Below, one piece after another: positions 34,159-44,734 of a DNA stretch of 64,000 bases (positions within the stretch are counted from its first letter, which is position 1; each line of letters begins with the position of its first letter). Location: positions 62,001 to 126,000 of the forward strand of contig CAMRHE010000207.1 in NCBI GenBank assembly GCA_947044405.1. The letters are read 5' to 3'. Under the pieces are notes generated by a model. It made no database searches, had not been told where the DNA came from, and was given only the letters and a program-made list of their open reading frames with translations. Both the position numbers and the translations under genes were made by a program. Source of the stretch: Leptodactylus fallax. Its lineage: Eukaryota; Chordata; Amphibia; Anura; Leptodactylidae.

Positions 34159-34727
34159 TTTTGTCCTCGGGGGGTTTAAGTTTTTGAGGGCAGTTATCCT
34201 AGGCACTGTTTAGGGGCCCTCAAAAACTTAAAGGGAATCTGTCAGGCAATTTGGGACACCAAACCACCCACACATCCATATGGACCTGGGGTTTAGTATC
34301 CCAAATCACCCTGTTATAACGCAATCCATGTCCGCATTAAAAATAAAAAAGCTTTATACTCTCCCTGCCGCTGTACTCCCCACGCCTGCGCAGTTCTTCA
34401 ATGAAGCCAGAGGAGTACACCTCGGCTTCAGTGCGCATGCCCCGCAATTACATAGTGAAGCCGGGATGTCCATCTTTGGCTTCATTAAAGAACAGCGCAG
34501 GCGCTGGAGGCGTGCCAACAAAGTAGCTCATGAATAAGCCGGACTGTTCTCACCAAACAGCGTCGATCGGACCCTTCTCTAGGTAAGTATAAAGTTTTTT
34601 TTATTTTTAATGCGCCTGTAGATTGCATTACAACAGGGAGTTCTGGGACACTAAAGGTCTATAAGGACCTGTGGGTGGTTTAGTGTCCCAGATTGACCTG
34701 ACAGATTCCCTTTAAACCCCCCAGGAC
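34159..34727. repeat. Outer palindrome around a MITE
   Basis: TTTGTCCTCGGGGGGTTTAAG on the left is mirrored by TTTAAACCCCCCAGGACAAA on the right, just outside the MITE at 34232-34711. The left side also holds a hairpin AAGTTTTTGAGGGC / GGCCCTCAAAAACTT (34178-34230). This suggests the MITE inserted into, or grew within, an older palindromic element. Confidence 0.6.
34232..34711. mobile_element. TTAA-flanked MITE, AGGGAATCTGTCAG family, copy 2
   Basis: The ends AGGGAATCTGTCAGGCAA and the mirror TTGACCTGACAGATTCCCT are bounded by TTAA at 34228-34231 and 34712-34715. Further in, GGGACACCAAACCACCC mirrors GGGTGGTTTAGTGTCCC. The centre has opposed CGCCTGCGCAGTTCTTCA (34383) and TTAAAGAACAGCGCAGGCG (34487). 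It is non-coding. The TTAA flanks suggest mobilisation by a piggyBac-type transposase. Confidence 0.85.
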
Positions 34728-35775
34728 AAATGAGACTGGAAAAAGTCCCACCAGAACTCAACCATTCCCTAGAAAAACATCTATTATGTGCATAATAGGA
34801 AAATTAAAAAATTAATTATTTGGTGTCTTCTTCAACTTTCTCCTTGGAGTTTATTTTATTTAACTGCATTTTACTTTCAAAGCATTGACTAAGACTACAC
34901 AGGTTTCTAGAGAGACGTCCCACCTGATCCTCTGCCATCCATGATTCTCATTACTAATATAAACTACTGTACAAATTCACACTGGCTGTAGGATTGTATT
35001 CCGGCCTTCATGAAACAGCTGGAGATTGAATTGTAGCTTGACACAGACTCACACAAATCACAATCCCAAAGCACTTTTTATGCTGTTAAGAAAAAATCCA
35101 TCCCACGTCTCTGCAGCTGGAAGGGATAAAAGAGTAAGGAAAATATTTGCAAAAGCGGAGGCTGCCATTATGATTTCCTCTTGACTGTTTGTCTTTTTTT
35201 TACTGACACATTGGTTTTAAACCTTTTCTTTTTTCACACCACAGTGGATAGAAACCAGCCAATTCCGATTTCATCTCCAGAATTTTGCTTCGTCTCCGTT
35301 TGAACACACAAAGAGCGCTTTTGATTGGTGTGAATGAATAATACATGTGAAGGTTTGGAGGAGATCGTGTGAGTCTCTCCAGAAAGCTGCCTCTGTTGAC
35401 ATAACTTGCTTCACTGATGGAACAGTTTTGCTTTGAGCCTGTCAGACAGTCATTTTATAACTAATAAGGATTTTTTTTTTGTTCTTGCAAATTAGAAAAA
35501 CATCTTTGGTTTGTGCTTAGCACTGCAGTACACCATGCCTGAAGCTGAGAGACGTTCTGTAAGCGCAGAACATTCATAATGCTATCTGGACTGTGCACTG
35601 CTCTTAAATGAAGGCACCTCGGTAGCCTAGGGACACATATTAACCCTGACAAGTCTAAAAATCATATCACAATTTTGTATTTATAAAAAATAGGGGAGAT
35701 ATTAAACAAAATACACTAGAGTTGTGATGCAAATTGCTTCAAATTGGTATGGGCAAATACATAATATTTTTTAGC
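34728..35775. other. No gene seen; unique-looking, possibly conserved
   Basis: No repeat termini are recognised. 35060-35450 (AAAAGCGGAGGCTGCCATTA, GATTTCCTCTTGACTGTTTG, GCTTTTGATTGGTGTGAATG) reads like single-copy vertebrate non-coding DNA. No frame has homology. Confidence 0.3.
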
Positions 35776-35942
35776 TATACTGTGCACAATTTAGCCAGAT
35801 GTTGAAAAGTACTGCAGAGTAGGAATGCTTTCAAAAATAGAAGTGTTAATAGTTTATTTTTTTCAATTAACAAAATTAAGTGAATGAAGAAAAGAGAAAT
35901 CTAAACCCCATCAATATTTGGTTGCCCTTTGTCTTCCATCAA

Positions 35943-36155
35943 TTATTCTCGGTACACTTGCAGATAGTTTTGTAGGAACTCGGCAGGGAGGTTGTTCCCG
36001 CCATCTTGGAGAACTAAGCACAGATCTTCTGTCAATGTAGACTTGCTCCAATCCTTCTGTATCTTCATGTAATCCCAGACAGACTGGATGATGATGAGAT
36101 CAGGGCTCTGTGGGGGCCGTATCATCAGTTCCAGGACTCCTCCTCCAAAGAGCAA
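35943..36155 (-). pseudogene. C-terminal remnant of a Tc1-type transposase (family D)
   Basis: About 60 residues read RPPQSPDLIIIQSVWDYMK, then TEDLCLVLQDGGNNLPAEF and QNYLQVYRE. This matches the end of Tc1 transposases, from just before the third catalytic residue to near the C terminus. The position of the catalytic glutamate (usually after SPDLN.I) reads Q. The N-terminal and central domains are missing. Confidence 0.8.
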
Positions 36156-36186
36156 AGGTCACACCAAATATTGATAGGATTAAGAA

Positions 36187-36750
36187 TAGAGATGAGCGAA
36201 GTTTTAAAAAATTTGATTCGTCAACTTTGCCGAATTTTCCGATACGATTCTATTTGATCCGAATTAAATTGCGGCGAATCGCGTTAAAAAACATCTATTT
36301 CCTGTCTGCAGAGAGCTGGGGTGGTCAGCAAAATGGCGGAACCCCTTGGATGCCGCGGTCATGTTTGACTGTGGCATCCAAGGTGTTAAAACCCTGATCA
36401 GTTATGGAAAAGGGTGTTAGCTGTCAGTTATAGCTAACACCCTGCTCCATAACTGATCAGGGTTTTAACACCTTGGATGCCGCGGTCAAATATGCCATGG
36501 GTGCTCGCAAAGGGGTTAAAGGGCTGTGATATAACAGGGCTGGCTGCTGATTCGCTGCACGCATGGCATTGTGGGTGATCCTGCATTCCCAGAGTTTCTT
36601 GCCCCATGTCCTAACATGTGCAGCAGCCATTTTGAAAAAAATGTGATTCGTTACCACAAAGTGTCAGGAAATCCGGATTTGATGCGAATCTAATATTTCA
36701 TGAAATTCGGATCAAATTCCACTTCGTCAGCTTCGATTCGCTCATCTCTA
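36187..36750. mobile_element. hAT-type MITE with perfect 8-bp target duplication
   Basis: The terminal inverted repeat is TAGAGATGAGCGAA at 36187-36200 and TTCGCTCATCTCTA at 36737-36750. It is flanked by identical 8-mers ATTAAGAA at 36179-36186 and 36751-36758. This is a textbook hAT insertion. Subterminal GATTCG/CGAATC phrases recur on both sides, likely transposase-binding sites. The centre is a near-perfect hairpin (36374-36480). It encodes nothing. It lies inside Tc1 family D, so is the younger of the two. Confidence 0.95.
36374..36480. repeat. 107-nt hairpin: 34-bp perfect arms plus 12-bp inner arms
   Basis: 36374-36407 and 36447-36480 are exact reverse complements over 34 bases. Inside them, 36411-36422 and 36432-36443 are exact over 12. 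A transcript would fold into a stem of about 46 base pairs with a small internal loop and a 9-base terminal loop, the size range of a long miRNA-like precursor. Whether it is transcribed is unknown. Confidence 0.95.
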
Positions 36751-36877
36751 ATTAAGAATTCTCTTTTCTTCATTTACTACATTTTGTTAATTGACAAAAA
36801 TAAACTATTAACAATTCTAAATCCTGAAAGCATCCTTACATTTTTCACACCTGCCTAAAACTTTGCACAGTACTGTA

Positions 36878-37984
36878 TTTTATACTTCAAAAGATTGAAA
36901 TGGGTCTAGGGTTTAGAAGTTGTCCATATTATTTTTGTTGCTACCTCACCTCCATCATCTTGAGTTTTTGAAACTCTGTAACTATGTGCTGTTGATCGAG
37001 TATAACAGTAAGATTATGCAGAGTAGGTGAAACCAGCCTGGAGTTCTACTTCAACTACACATGGCATTTGGATGAGCACATCCTCGAGGAATATTGTTGT
37101 CAAGAAACTCCAGAAAGGCGGAATTGCAGCTAGATCTTATGAATATGCCATACTCTCCCAAAAACTGTAATGTCCAGCAGACTTCCTACACATTTACACA
37201 TTACACATATAGCGAAGGCATCCTATTTAGAATACTATTAATGGTGGACAATGACCGATACTATGCCGTACATGGCACCTAGTGCAGATTAGGTATAAAT
37301 ACTGCCATGATGGATTCATTTTAAACTACCCCATAAAAAAACCTAAAGCACCTACAGCAGTAGTAGCAGCTTGGTCACAGACCAACTACTGTAACCAAAT
37401 TTTTCTATTAACCCCCTTACCTCAATCATTTACATATTGCATGTTTTCTATAAATGGACATCTCCCATGCCTATCCTGGTCTTTGCCCTCACATCAGACA
37501 TGAAGTTGCGTAAGGAAGTAAGTAACACAAATTTATCTTGCCATTTACAGTACTACATTTTTACTGACTTGTCAGTTCATACACCTATGGCACTATTGAT
37601 AATTTATTTTATTGTAAATTTTAATAAAATATTAATACAATAATAAATGTAATGTTCAGAGTTAACCTTTCCTATATGCTTCATTGAGGAGATCCAGATA
37701 TATAACAAAAATATCCATAGACCAGTGGTCTCCAACCTAAAATTCTCCAGATGTTACAGAACTAAATTTCCAACATACCCTATGTACAAGATGGGTGGGG
37801 AATGTTTGGTTGGTGAGAATCCAATGCTGTAAACAACATATAACCAGAATAGTACACTCAGTGTTCATAGTTTCCTCTAAAAGGGTTGGTATAGGATAGG
37901 AGGCGAAGAGTGAAAAGGTGTGGAAGTCTTACTAGTTATTATTAAAAATGCTGAAACACCCAAGTCAGTTATTTTTACATGTCT
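36878..37984. other. No gene seen
   Basis: Unique-looking AT-rich sequence. Several short frames have no recognisable homology. A run of AATAAAATATTAATACAATAATAAA lies near 37620. Confidence 0.35.
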
Positions 37985-38259
37985 AAGGCTGGATTCACAC
38001 TTGCATTGGAGTCTCCGTAGGAGACTCCGCTGCAGAATGTGCTTAAAATCGTCGGAGAGAAAAGTCCTGCAAGGAGGACTTTTCTCTCCACTGGTTTCAG
38101 TATAAACCAGAAGAAAGTAGGCGGAAACCCAGTGGATCCTATTATAGTCTATGGGGTCCGCATGTAAAAACTTTTTAAGTGGACAAGATCTCCATCTTTC
38201 AGGTCCCCATGTGGACCCAAAGGACGGAAACCCCAACCCCAGTTTGCACCTAGCATAAG
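37985..38259. mobile_element. MITE of the AGGCTGGATTCACAC family, copy 2 (uninterrupted)
   Basis: The left end is AAGGCTGGATTCACACTTGC and the right end GTTTGCACCTAGCATAAG. Inside are a 14-bp perfect hairpin (38054-38067 with 38076-38089; GGAGAGAAAAGTCC arms), GGCGGAAACCCAGTGGATCC and TAGTCTATGGGGTCCGCATG. The copy at 18266-18980 shares these landmarks but carries an insertion. Non-coding. Confidence 0.75.
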
Positions 38260-39202
38260 TACACAATCCATTAAATTAGGTCTTTACTTTAATTTAGATA
38301 TAGAGGAGATTTATTCTGTAGGTTTCACAAGTATACGTGCCTTATCAAAGTAATCAAAATATAATCGGTGGGCAGAGGGGTGAAGCAACATATCACAGCC
38401 CCCAGTGGTGACCTCTTATATGGTCAGGTTTTTTGAGGGAAGGCTAATTTAAAGGCAATACTGAAAAATTTTAGGCCTTCTATTTGTGTTATTTGCCACA
38501 CCGCCATATAAAGAATTATGTGCCTTGGGCTTTAGTGAGACCTCAAATAGTAATATGTGAGTGCTGGAAATGACATGAGTTTTAGTGGAGTTGATGATGG
38601 CACACTACACTGGTGTTGTGGATGCAGGATCATTAGCCCAGCAAAACAAAGGGGCTGACCCCTTTGATCATAACTTACCCTCTAGACCATAGTCACTCTA
38701 TGTATGTTTTATGAGAACCCTCTAAAATGTTACTATGATATGTCAGAAGTTCTCAAAAACTGCACATAAACTTTAATGCTATTATTTATAGTGCATTAGG
38801 GTAGCAAAGGGATTAATATGCTCATGAAAACGGTTTATGGGCACAAGCTGGAGAGCTAGTGGTCTAGGGCAGTGAAGGAGTATATGTGTATAAACTTTGG
38901 CTGGTGCACACTTGTGATGCATCAATCCATCCTAGATTTGACAGACTGGACTGAAGGTCAGTGTGGTCCGCAAATTTGAGACTTGTGTTATAAGGGAAGA
39001 CTTCTGCCTGAGGCTTCTGCCTAAGTCATCAATATCAGTCCAATGGTTGTCTTCAGCTAACTGAAGGACCCCACAGAGTTCCAGAGTGAGAAAATGGGAG
39101 AGAGCTGCAGCACTATTCACGAGCACTACCACTATTCACGACCACTACAATGTGCAGAGATGTTCCTGGCCTCATGGCTCAAGAGTCGCACTAAGCTCAA
39201 TA
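38260..39202. other. No gene seen; unique-looking
   Basis: No repeat termini or homology recognised. 39105-39140 contains a short local duplication, ACTATTCACGA(C/G)CACTAC, at 39112 and 39131. Confidence 0.35.
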
Positions 39203-39206
39203 TTAA

Positions 39207-39665
39207 AGAAGTTGTCCAGTCTATTTTTTTTATTTTATTTTTTTTTAATTAGGCCGGGGGGAGGTGAAAAAACATACTCAGCTGTCTGGTGTCCTCCCAG
39301 CGCGGTCCAGTCCTGCTGCTCAGCTGTCTTCTTTTGCCGGAAGTCCTCTCCAGCTGTGATGTCCCATGTCCCTTCCACTGAGGCCGCTGATTGGCCTCAA
39401 CAGTCACATGACCGCTGCGCCAATCAGCGTCCTAAGGAAAGGACCCAGGGATGTCATAGGTAGTGACATCCCGTGTCATTTGCTGTGGCCACTGACTGGC
39501 CTCAGTGGTCATGTTCAGCAGGGATTTCCGCCTTCAGAAAACAACGGAACTGCAGGACTGGACCTCGCTGGGAGACACCGAAGCACCGGGGACAGATGAG
39601 TATGTTTTTTTTTTCAACCTCCCCCAGCCTAATTAAAAAATAAAATTTTATCCTGGACAACCCTT
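39207..39665. mobile_element. TTAA-flanked foldback element, AGGGGTTGTCCAG family
   Basis: The left end AGAAGTTGTCCAGTCTATTT and the right end, reversed, AAGGGTTGTCCAGGATAAAA, are bounded by TTAA at 39203-39206 and 39666-39669. GGAGGTGAAAAAACATACTC near 39260 mirrors GAGTATGTTTTTTTTTCAACCTCC near 39600. The centre carries GGCCGCTGATTGGCCTCAAC and mirrored GACTGGCCTCAGTGGTCATG. It is non-coding. Confidence 0.8.
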
Positions 39666-39689
39666 TTAAAGTCCTGGAAAGCCCATTTA

Positions 39690-39978
39690 CACTAATGCCC
39701 CACATTGTGGAAAATCAGTGTTTATGGCTGCTGTGGAAATGCAGCAAAAAAAAATGCTTCATTTTACATTACCAGCAAAGTAAATGAGATTTTGTTTAAT
39801 AACATCCACACACTGCGGGAAATATAAACTGTGGAAATACGTGCATTTTTGAAAAACACAGCATGTTAATTCTAACTGTGGAATTCCAAGCAGTTTCCCT
39901 AAAGATTTAATAGGGGAAGGAAAAAAGCAGCAAAAACTCATGTTTCACATGTTTCGCTGCGTTTAGTTTAGCCTTAAG
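39690..39978. mobile_element. Short foldback element, GGCCTTAGCC-ended family, copy 4
   Basis: The left end CACTAATGCCCCACATTGTG and right end TTTAGTTTAGCCTTAAG are inverted. Internal ACCAGCAAAGTAAATGAGAT, CACACTGCGGGAA, CATGTTAATTCTAACTG and TTTCCCTAAAGATTTAAT align in order with the copies at 11080 and 17165. Non-coding. Confidence 0.65.
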
Positions 39979-40010
39979 AACACACTTGCAAGAAGAAAAC
40001 CTTTTTACCT

Positions 40011-40190
40011 TGTAGACTGTAAGCTTTTGTGTTCCGGGCCCTCACTGCTATTGTGTGTTTTTTTTTTACCCTGTAATTTCTCATTTTGTCTGTACATGAA
40101 CCCTATGATTTGTAGTGTGGTGTGAAATATGTTTTATAATTGAAAAAGTATTATTATTCTGATTATTATTGGTAGTATTATTAAAACCAA
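40011..40190 (+). mobile_element. 3' end of an amphibian non-LTR retroelement (plus strand)
   Basis: The phrase CTTGTAGACTGTAAGCTTTTG, then GGGCCCTCACTGCTATTGTG, then TTTGTCTGTACATGAACCCT, and finally a GAAATATG...TATTATTATT tail match the well-known 3' region of dispersed frog SINE/LINE elements. It ends in ATT repeats near 40190. The body upstream is missing, as is usual for 5'-truncated copies. The minus-strand tail at 24280-24358 belongs to the same family. Confidence 0.75.
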
Positions 40191-41159
40191 CACAATGTGG
40201 ATATACTGTACATTTGGTGATGTATTGTAAAACTTAAATTTTTGGCCATTTCTTGTCAAATTTTACAGTGGTGTTGTTCAAGGGGACATAAGAGGTTTGA
40301 TAATATGGCATCAAGATAAATTGCCTGTAATGACTGATTTTGATCTGACTCCGCTGCTTTGTGTTTCGTCCCGCACAGTAATTATCATCTGAACACATTT
40401 CCTTTGTTTTCCCCGTCTCGCGCCTTCATATTTTAACAAGTAACATCGGGATTTCAGATGTCCTGTGCTCTCAACCGAAATAATAAGGAAATATGAAAAT
40501 ATCCCCTCTTTGCTTTATTTATCCTTGCGCCATTTGTTAAGCTGTCTGCTGTCACTCCCTCTCCCTGTTTGTCTCTCCCCTGCTGACCTCTCTCTATTTT
40601 TCATCAAGCTGTTTTTTGCCCTTATTTCTCTTTCGATCAGTCTGCATCTACAGCAGTCATGCCCGCATGGCACACACAGAACATTTAATGAGCGCTTTGC
40701 AACAAGATCCTTTTCTTGTGTCTCCCTTAATGTTGTCTGACAGACAAATGAGGTGCATGACAGGGCTGACCTGTCACCCTACAGCACTCTGTCTGCTGCC
40801 GCTCTAGACATGACACCCTGGATTGTGGCGAGAGAGCTGCCGCTCTGCACACTAAACTATATTTTTTTTAGTGGCCATTCTGTCATAAATCAAACTCACA
40901 ATTCACATAGTACGTGATAGAAATGCTTATCAGATCTGGAAGGGAAGAGACTGAATATATGTCTTTAAAAGAGGTTCTTGCCATTACTTTATATGTATGA
41001 AACCTGCGCTGGTGTAAAAGGTGAAGTCAGATTCAGACTGCATTTATACATGCAGAGGCAGATATATCTTTCTGCTTGTGTTACTTTTCATTGATATTCT
41101 CCATTGTTTCTAGATGTTTGCAGCGTATTATCTTAGCTTAGAAAATGGAGTTATTCCTC
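40191..41159. other. Unique-looking stretch, candidate conserved non-coding element
   Basis: No repeat is recognised between about 40330 and 40860. The segment contains TGTCTGACAGACA (40733-40745), GACAAATGAGG and the perfect inverted pair TGACAGG-5 bases-CCTGTCA (40758-40776), AATTATCATCTGAACACATT and ATTTAATGAGCGCTTTGCAA. TGACAG is the core of MEIS/TGIF-type sites and GTCT/AGAC that of SMAD sites. The concentration suggests an enhancer, but no alignment was available. Confidence 0.3.
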
Positions 41160-42110
41160 AAGACATTGACCCAGATTCTAATAGTTGGACAGTAAACTTA
41201 GACAGGTAGGTTTGAAACTACGTCAGATTTATCACAGTGTCTAATGCTGATTGCTAAATCTTGCGTATCTTTAGACTGTTTATACCACCTCCATTGGTGT
41301 ACTTTGAGCAACAATTTTTACGACACAATCTTGGTACATTGTGGCACATTTAAGCCATGCCTCCTTATTCTGAGACACCAACATGTCTAGCAAGTCAAAA
41401 ATGTTTTAGCCCAAACTGGATGCCAAGCTGTGCCAAATATGCACTATACTGTGCCAAAGATGCTCCACATTACACAAAAGATACACCAAAGATGCGCCAG
41501 ATTTACACCAGTGTTGAGTTGTAACCACAATAGTAAATCTGGTTCATTGAATACTACTTCATACAATGTTTGGTAGACTTTAACATAATTTTGGTTCAGT
41601 TTGCATCAAAAACTGGCTTACATGCCCTATGTCATATTTATTTAGTGTTTTAGGCTGAAGCCCCATGTTGCTTAAAAGCAGCTTTTTTTGCTGTAGATTT
41701 TGCTGAGTTTTTTTTTTTTTTTTTGAGCCAAATCCAGGAGTGGCTACAAAAGGAATGGGAAATATAAAGGGAACACTTGCTCAATCCATTCCTGGCTTTG
41801 AATTTGCAGCAAAATCTGCATAAAAAAAAGCAGCTTTTCCACAATGTGGGGCCTCAGCCTTAAACACTTTTTGCACCTCTCTAGAAAAGAGGTGTTTTAA
41901 ATAGACCAAAATTCCACATAATTTTGGTATAACATTTTTGTCCAAAATAAGTCCAACAATAGGTGTTATAAGGAAAAGAAGACTTTCTAAAATGTCTAGA
42001 AAGATGCGCTAAATCTGTCAGAAATTGGTCTGCCATTTTAATAAATTTTAGCATTTTCGGTCTGTCTAAGATTTAACTTGTCTAACTTTAGGACAATACT
42101 AATAAACTTC
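41160..42110. repeat. Diverged repeat built on AGATTTATCA / TCTGTCTAA phrases, with a MITE inside
   Basis: 41160-41545 and 41960-42110 carry phrases such as GTCAGATTTATCACAGTG, TAAATCTTGCGTATC, and GCGCTAAATCTGTCAGAAAT. They resemble text at 58975-59085, 59880-60200 and 19455-19700. The MITE at 41650-41863 splits them. No termini could be determined. Confidence 0.45.
41650..41863 (+). mobile_element. ~220-bp MITE, AAGGCTGAGGCCCCACATTG family, copy 2
   Basis: The ends TAGGCTGAAGCCCCATGTTG and CAATGTGGGGCCTCAGCCTTA are inverted repeats. The internal text runs TTTGAGCCAAATCCAGGAGT, GGCTACAAAAGGAATGGGAA, CTCAATCCATTCCTGGC. It aligns directly with the copy at 45105-45328 and inverted with 23426-23650. 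Non-coding. Confidence 0.88.
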
Positions 42111-42368
42111 CACCAATATATTAATTTCCTATTGTGTATATATTGCCAACATTATTCCACAGCAATGTACAGAGATTGATCCCTCAGAAACCAATTCTTC
42201 CTTATTTTCTCCCACTGAGGTCAGTTTCAAAAGAAGTCATTGAAAAAGCATCAATATATGCAACAATATATGCAATCTTTAGTGCTTTATAATATGGAGC
42301 TTCCAAAACATCCTTATCATTGAGAGAACCTGGGGGTATTTGTTTTTATGTTTTTTTTATGGTTTTAA

Positions 42369-43104
42369 AGGTTTTTTTTTTTAAAAGGTCTGTTAGTGCT
42401 ATCAATGGGTTAATAAGTACACCCAAATAACCTTTAACAGTGTTTTGAGTGATTTCTGGGTTTCTCTGGGCGCTCCTGGCAAATTCTACAATTGTTTACA
42501 TGGTGTAGCTTCCTGTTCTTTTATCCTACAACTACCATGATGCATTGCAATTCATTCAGATCCCCCCTCTCACTCCCTCCCCCTCCCTTTCTCACTCCCT
42601 CACATCCCCTCCCAGTTTCCCTAACTAGCCCGCGGACTACTAGCCCTACCTAACTAACTAACTAACTAACTCACCTACCCCATCATACTTATCTGTATTC
42701 CTGTCCTGGAGATCACTTTCTTCTGTTACACCAGCTCCTTCTTCTCTTGACTTCTGCCGGCACCTGCGCAATAGAGCCAAAGTGCTGGCACTCCGGGTCT
42801 ATTGCGCAGGCATGGGAGGCTGGCATATGTCAGAGGAAAGGAGGACTGGCCCCCCCAGAAGGAAGTGATGGTTTGTGCCCAGAAGATCATTACAGGAAGA
42901 CAGGTAAGTATGATGGGATGTGGAGGTGTGGTATTAGTGACGTTCTGTTTCTGAGAACGGAGGAAACGAAACGTGACTGGAAAATCAGAAAATGTGCCTT
43001 GGGATCTAGGTGAATATACATTTTTGGTATAGTAAGTTACAAGTTAGGTGGGGGGAGGGTATTTGGCTTAGTGTAGCAAGATCATTTTATCCCAGACAAC
43101 CCCT
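42369..43104 (-). mobile_element. Palindromic TTAA element without the Tc1 insertion (paralogue of 25736-27979)
   Basis: TTAA at 42365-42368 and 43105-43108 flank the element; the right end is CCCAGACAACCCCTTTAA. The left arm (AAGGTCTGTTAGTGCTATCA, CCTACAACTACCATGATGCA) is the reverse complement of the right arm of 25736-27979, so the two are in opposite orientation. At the position matching the Tc1 B site the sequence is simply GGAAGACAGGTAAGTATGATGG, with a single TA at 42905-42906. The centre has mirrored GCGCAATAGAGCC / GGGTCTATTGCGC. Confidence 0.82.
42650..42671. repeat. Tetranucleotide microsatellite (CTAA)n
   Basis: About five to six tandem CTAA units, beginning CCTAACTAACTAACTAAC, inside the TTAA element. 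Ordinary slippage product; absent from the paralogue at 25736-27979. Confidence 0.9.
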
Positions 43105-43108
43105 TTAA

Positions 43109-44430
43109 TGTTGTTGGTATTTGTTATTTTTTTATGCTAATGTTGTATTGTATGAGAGAAAGTTACTATAGCACAACAATTTCCCTTCAGGGGTGAAGAA
43201 TATTCATAAATAGATTGTATATCGCAGTTAAAGATATTCCCCCTGTAGAAATGTATCTCCAATCCACAGTCCCTTTGTGTTCTCCACGTGAACGGAGTAT
43301 TGGTTCGCACATTCGCTGCTAGCTATTTTTATCGCTGTGACTTCCCTCCTCCGTGTGGCGCTAGTTTTTAATTGTTTTTATTTCAGCTGATTTATCATTT
43401 ATCAATAAAGTTTAATCCTTTGTATTCCCATTCATATATTTCTGCCTTTAACATTCTGGGAAATATTTATATTGACCTTTATTCCACGTTTATATTGACT
43501 TGGATTCCCTTGGGTATACAATTGCTAATGTGGATTTTTTCTGTAAGTGTAGGTGTTCACAAATTTGAGAACTGTACATGACAAAAATGTATGTCACTTT
43601 AAGGATAACACCAAATATTCAAACTAACATTAAATATGAAAATATAGACCAAATTTTTCACTGTGACATCATGAACATAGAATCACAAATGACATAACCA
43701 TATTCAATCAATAGGCATAATACAGACAGGAAGAGATATCCCTCCTCTTCACCATGTCAAGTATACCTTAGCTCTTTTTTATTTATAGTACTCCCAATAT
43801 GGACCATAATCCGCCTTTCAATTTTTTGTTGAGAAGCTGAAAAATAGCTAATGGTAAATTTGTTTAATGGAAAAAAAAAACATAACCGTATGATCTGTAC
43901 AGTACTCTAGGTAGGTCTGTCAACCATATACTATGAAATGCCTATCCAGTAAATCACAAACCAAATTAAGCATTAAAGGGTTTATCTTTAATTTTTTAAA
44001 GAATGGGCATGAACAGGATATGATAAAGAAATAACCCATACTAACCCAATAACTCTCCCAGTGGCTAAATTGATGCTCCTGTAGTGATGACATCACGTAC
44101 ATCATTCATGTGACCTCAGCAATGCTGTTTGCATGTATTGCACGTGATTGTTGAAGCCAGTGATTTGTTGCCAAGATAATAAGTGTTGTATTTCACATAA
44201 TGACTCCAGACTCGCCAGGAAGATTCCCTGTGTATGTGAACGTGTAATTACTGGTATTTTCCACCACAATTAAAAGCATATCTCGTGCGTAGCCTCTCAA
44301 TTTCTGTTGTGCAAAAGTGTATTTTTCAATTGGCATGTTATCATAAAATCAAAATGATCAAAGTTGACTCATTTTTCTTTATTGGAATGAATGCATCTAC
44401 AACAGATATGGAATCCATGCTTAAAAAGGA
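43109..44430. other. No gene seen; unique-looking, possibly conserved in parts
   Basis: 43180-43560 (GAATATTCATAAATAGATTG, CCTCCGTGTGGCGCTAG, TTATTTCAGCTGATTTATCA) and 44170-44400 (GTGTAATTACTGG, CCACCACAATTAAAAGC, ATGATCAAAGTTGACTC) contain no recognisable repeats. They have homeodomain-, E-box- and TCF-like motifs. This is weak evidence for regulatory sequence. No coding homology. Confidence 0.3.
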
Positions 44431-44434
44431 TTAA

Positions 44435-44730
44435 AGGGAGTCTGTCACTAAAAGTCAGCACATGAACCTGGCTGCGCAGATAGATAGGTTAGGATGACTT
44501 GAATGAAATGGTGTTTTCCCCTTGTGAATCTGTGCCTCTATGGCTAAGATATCACTGTTTTTGTCCATACGCAAATAATCTTTTTGGAGCAATCAGGGCG
44601 GTCCCAAAGAGATAAGCGGAAACACCCTCATTGCTCTAAAGGGCTCATTTGCGTATTGACAAAATCAGTGATATCTTGGCACAATGGAAAAACATCATTT
44701 GATATGCTCTGGTTTGGTAGCAGACTCCCT
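44435..44730. mobile_element. TTAA-flanked MITE, AGGGAGTCTGTCAC family, copy 3
   Basis: The left end AGGGAGTCTGTCACTAAAAG and the right end, reversed, AGGGAGTCTGCTACCAAACC, are bounded by TTAA at 44431-44434 and 44731-44734. Internal phrases CAGATAGATAGGTTAGGATG, TTTTCCCCTTGTGAATC and GGAGCAATCAGGGCGG match the copy at 9059-9413. Mirrored ATACGCAAATAAT / ATTTGCGTAT arms lie near 44570 and 44650. Confidence 0.85.
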
Positions 44731-44734
44731 TTAA

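Larger units (their letters stand above)
35776..36877 (-). mobile_element. Internally deleted Tc1/mariner element, family D, containing a hAT insertion
   Basis: The left end TACTGTGCACAATTTAGCCAG and the right end, reversed, TACAGTACTGTGCAAAGTTTTAGG, belong to the fish/amphibian Tc1 family with the GTGCAAAAGTTTTAGGCAGGTG terminus. Mirrored AATAGTTTATTTTTNTCAATTAACAAAAT follows on both sides. Without the hAT insertion about 530 bp remain, against roughly 1.2 kb for a complete member, so the middle is deleted. Only a C-terminal transposase piece survives. Confidence 0.82.
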
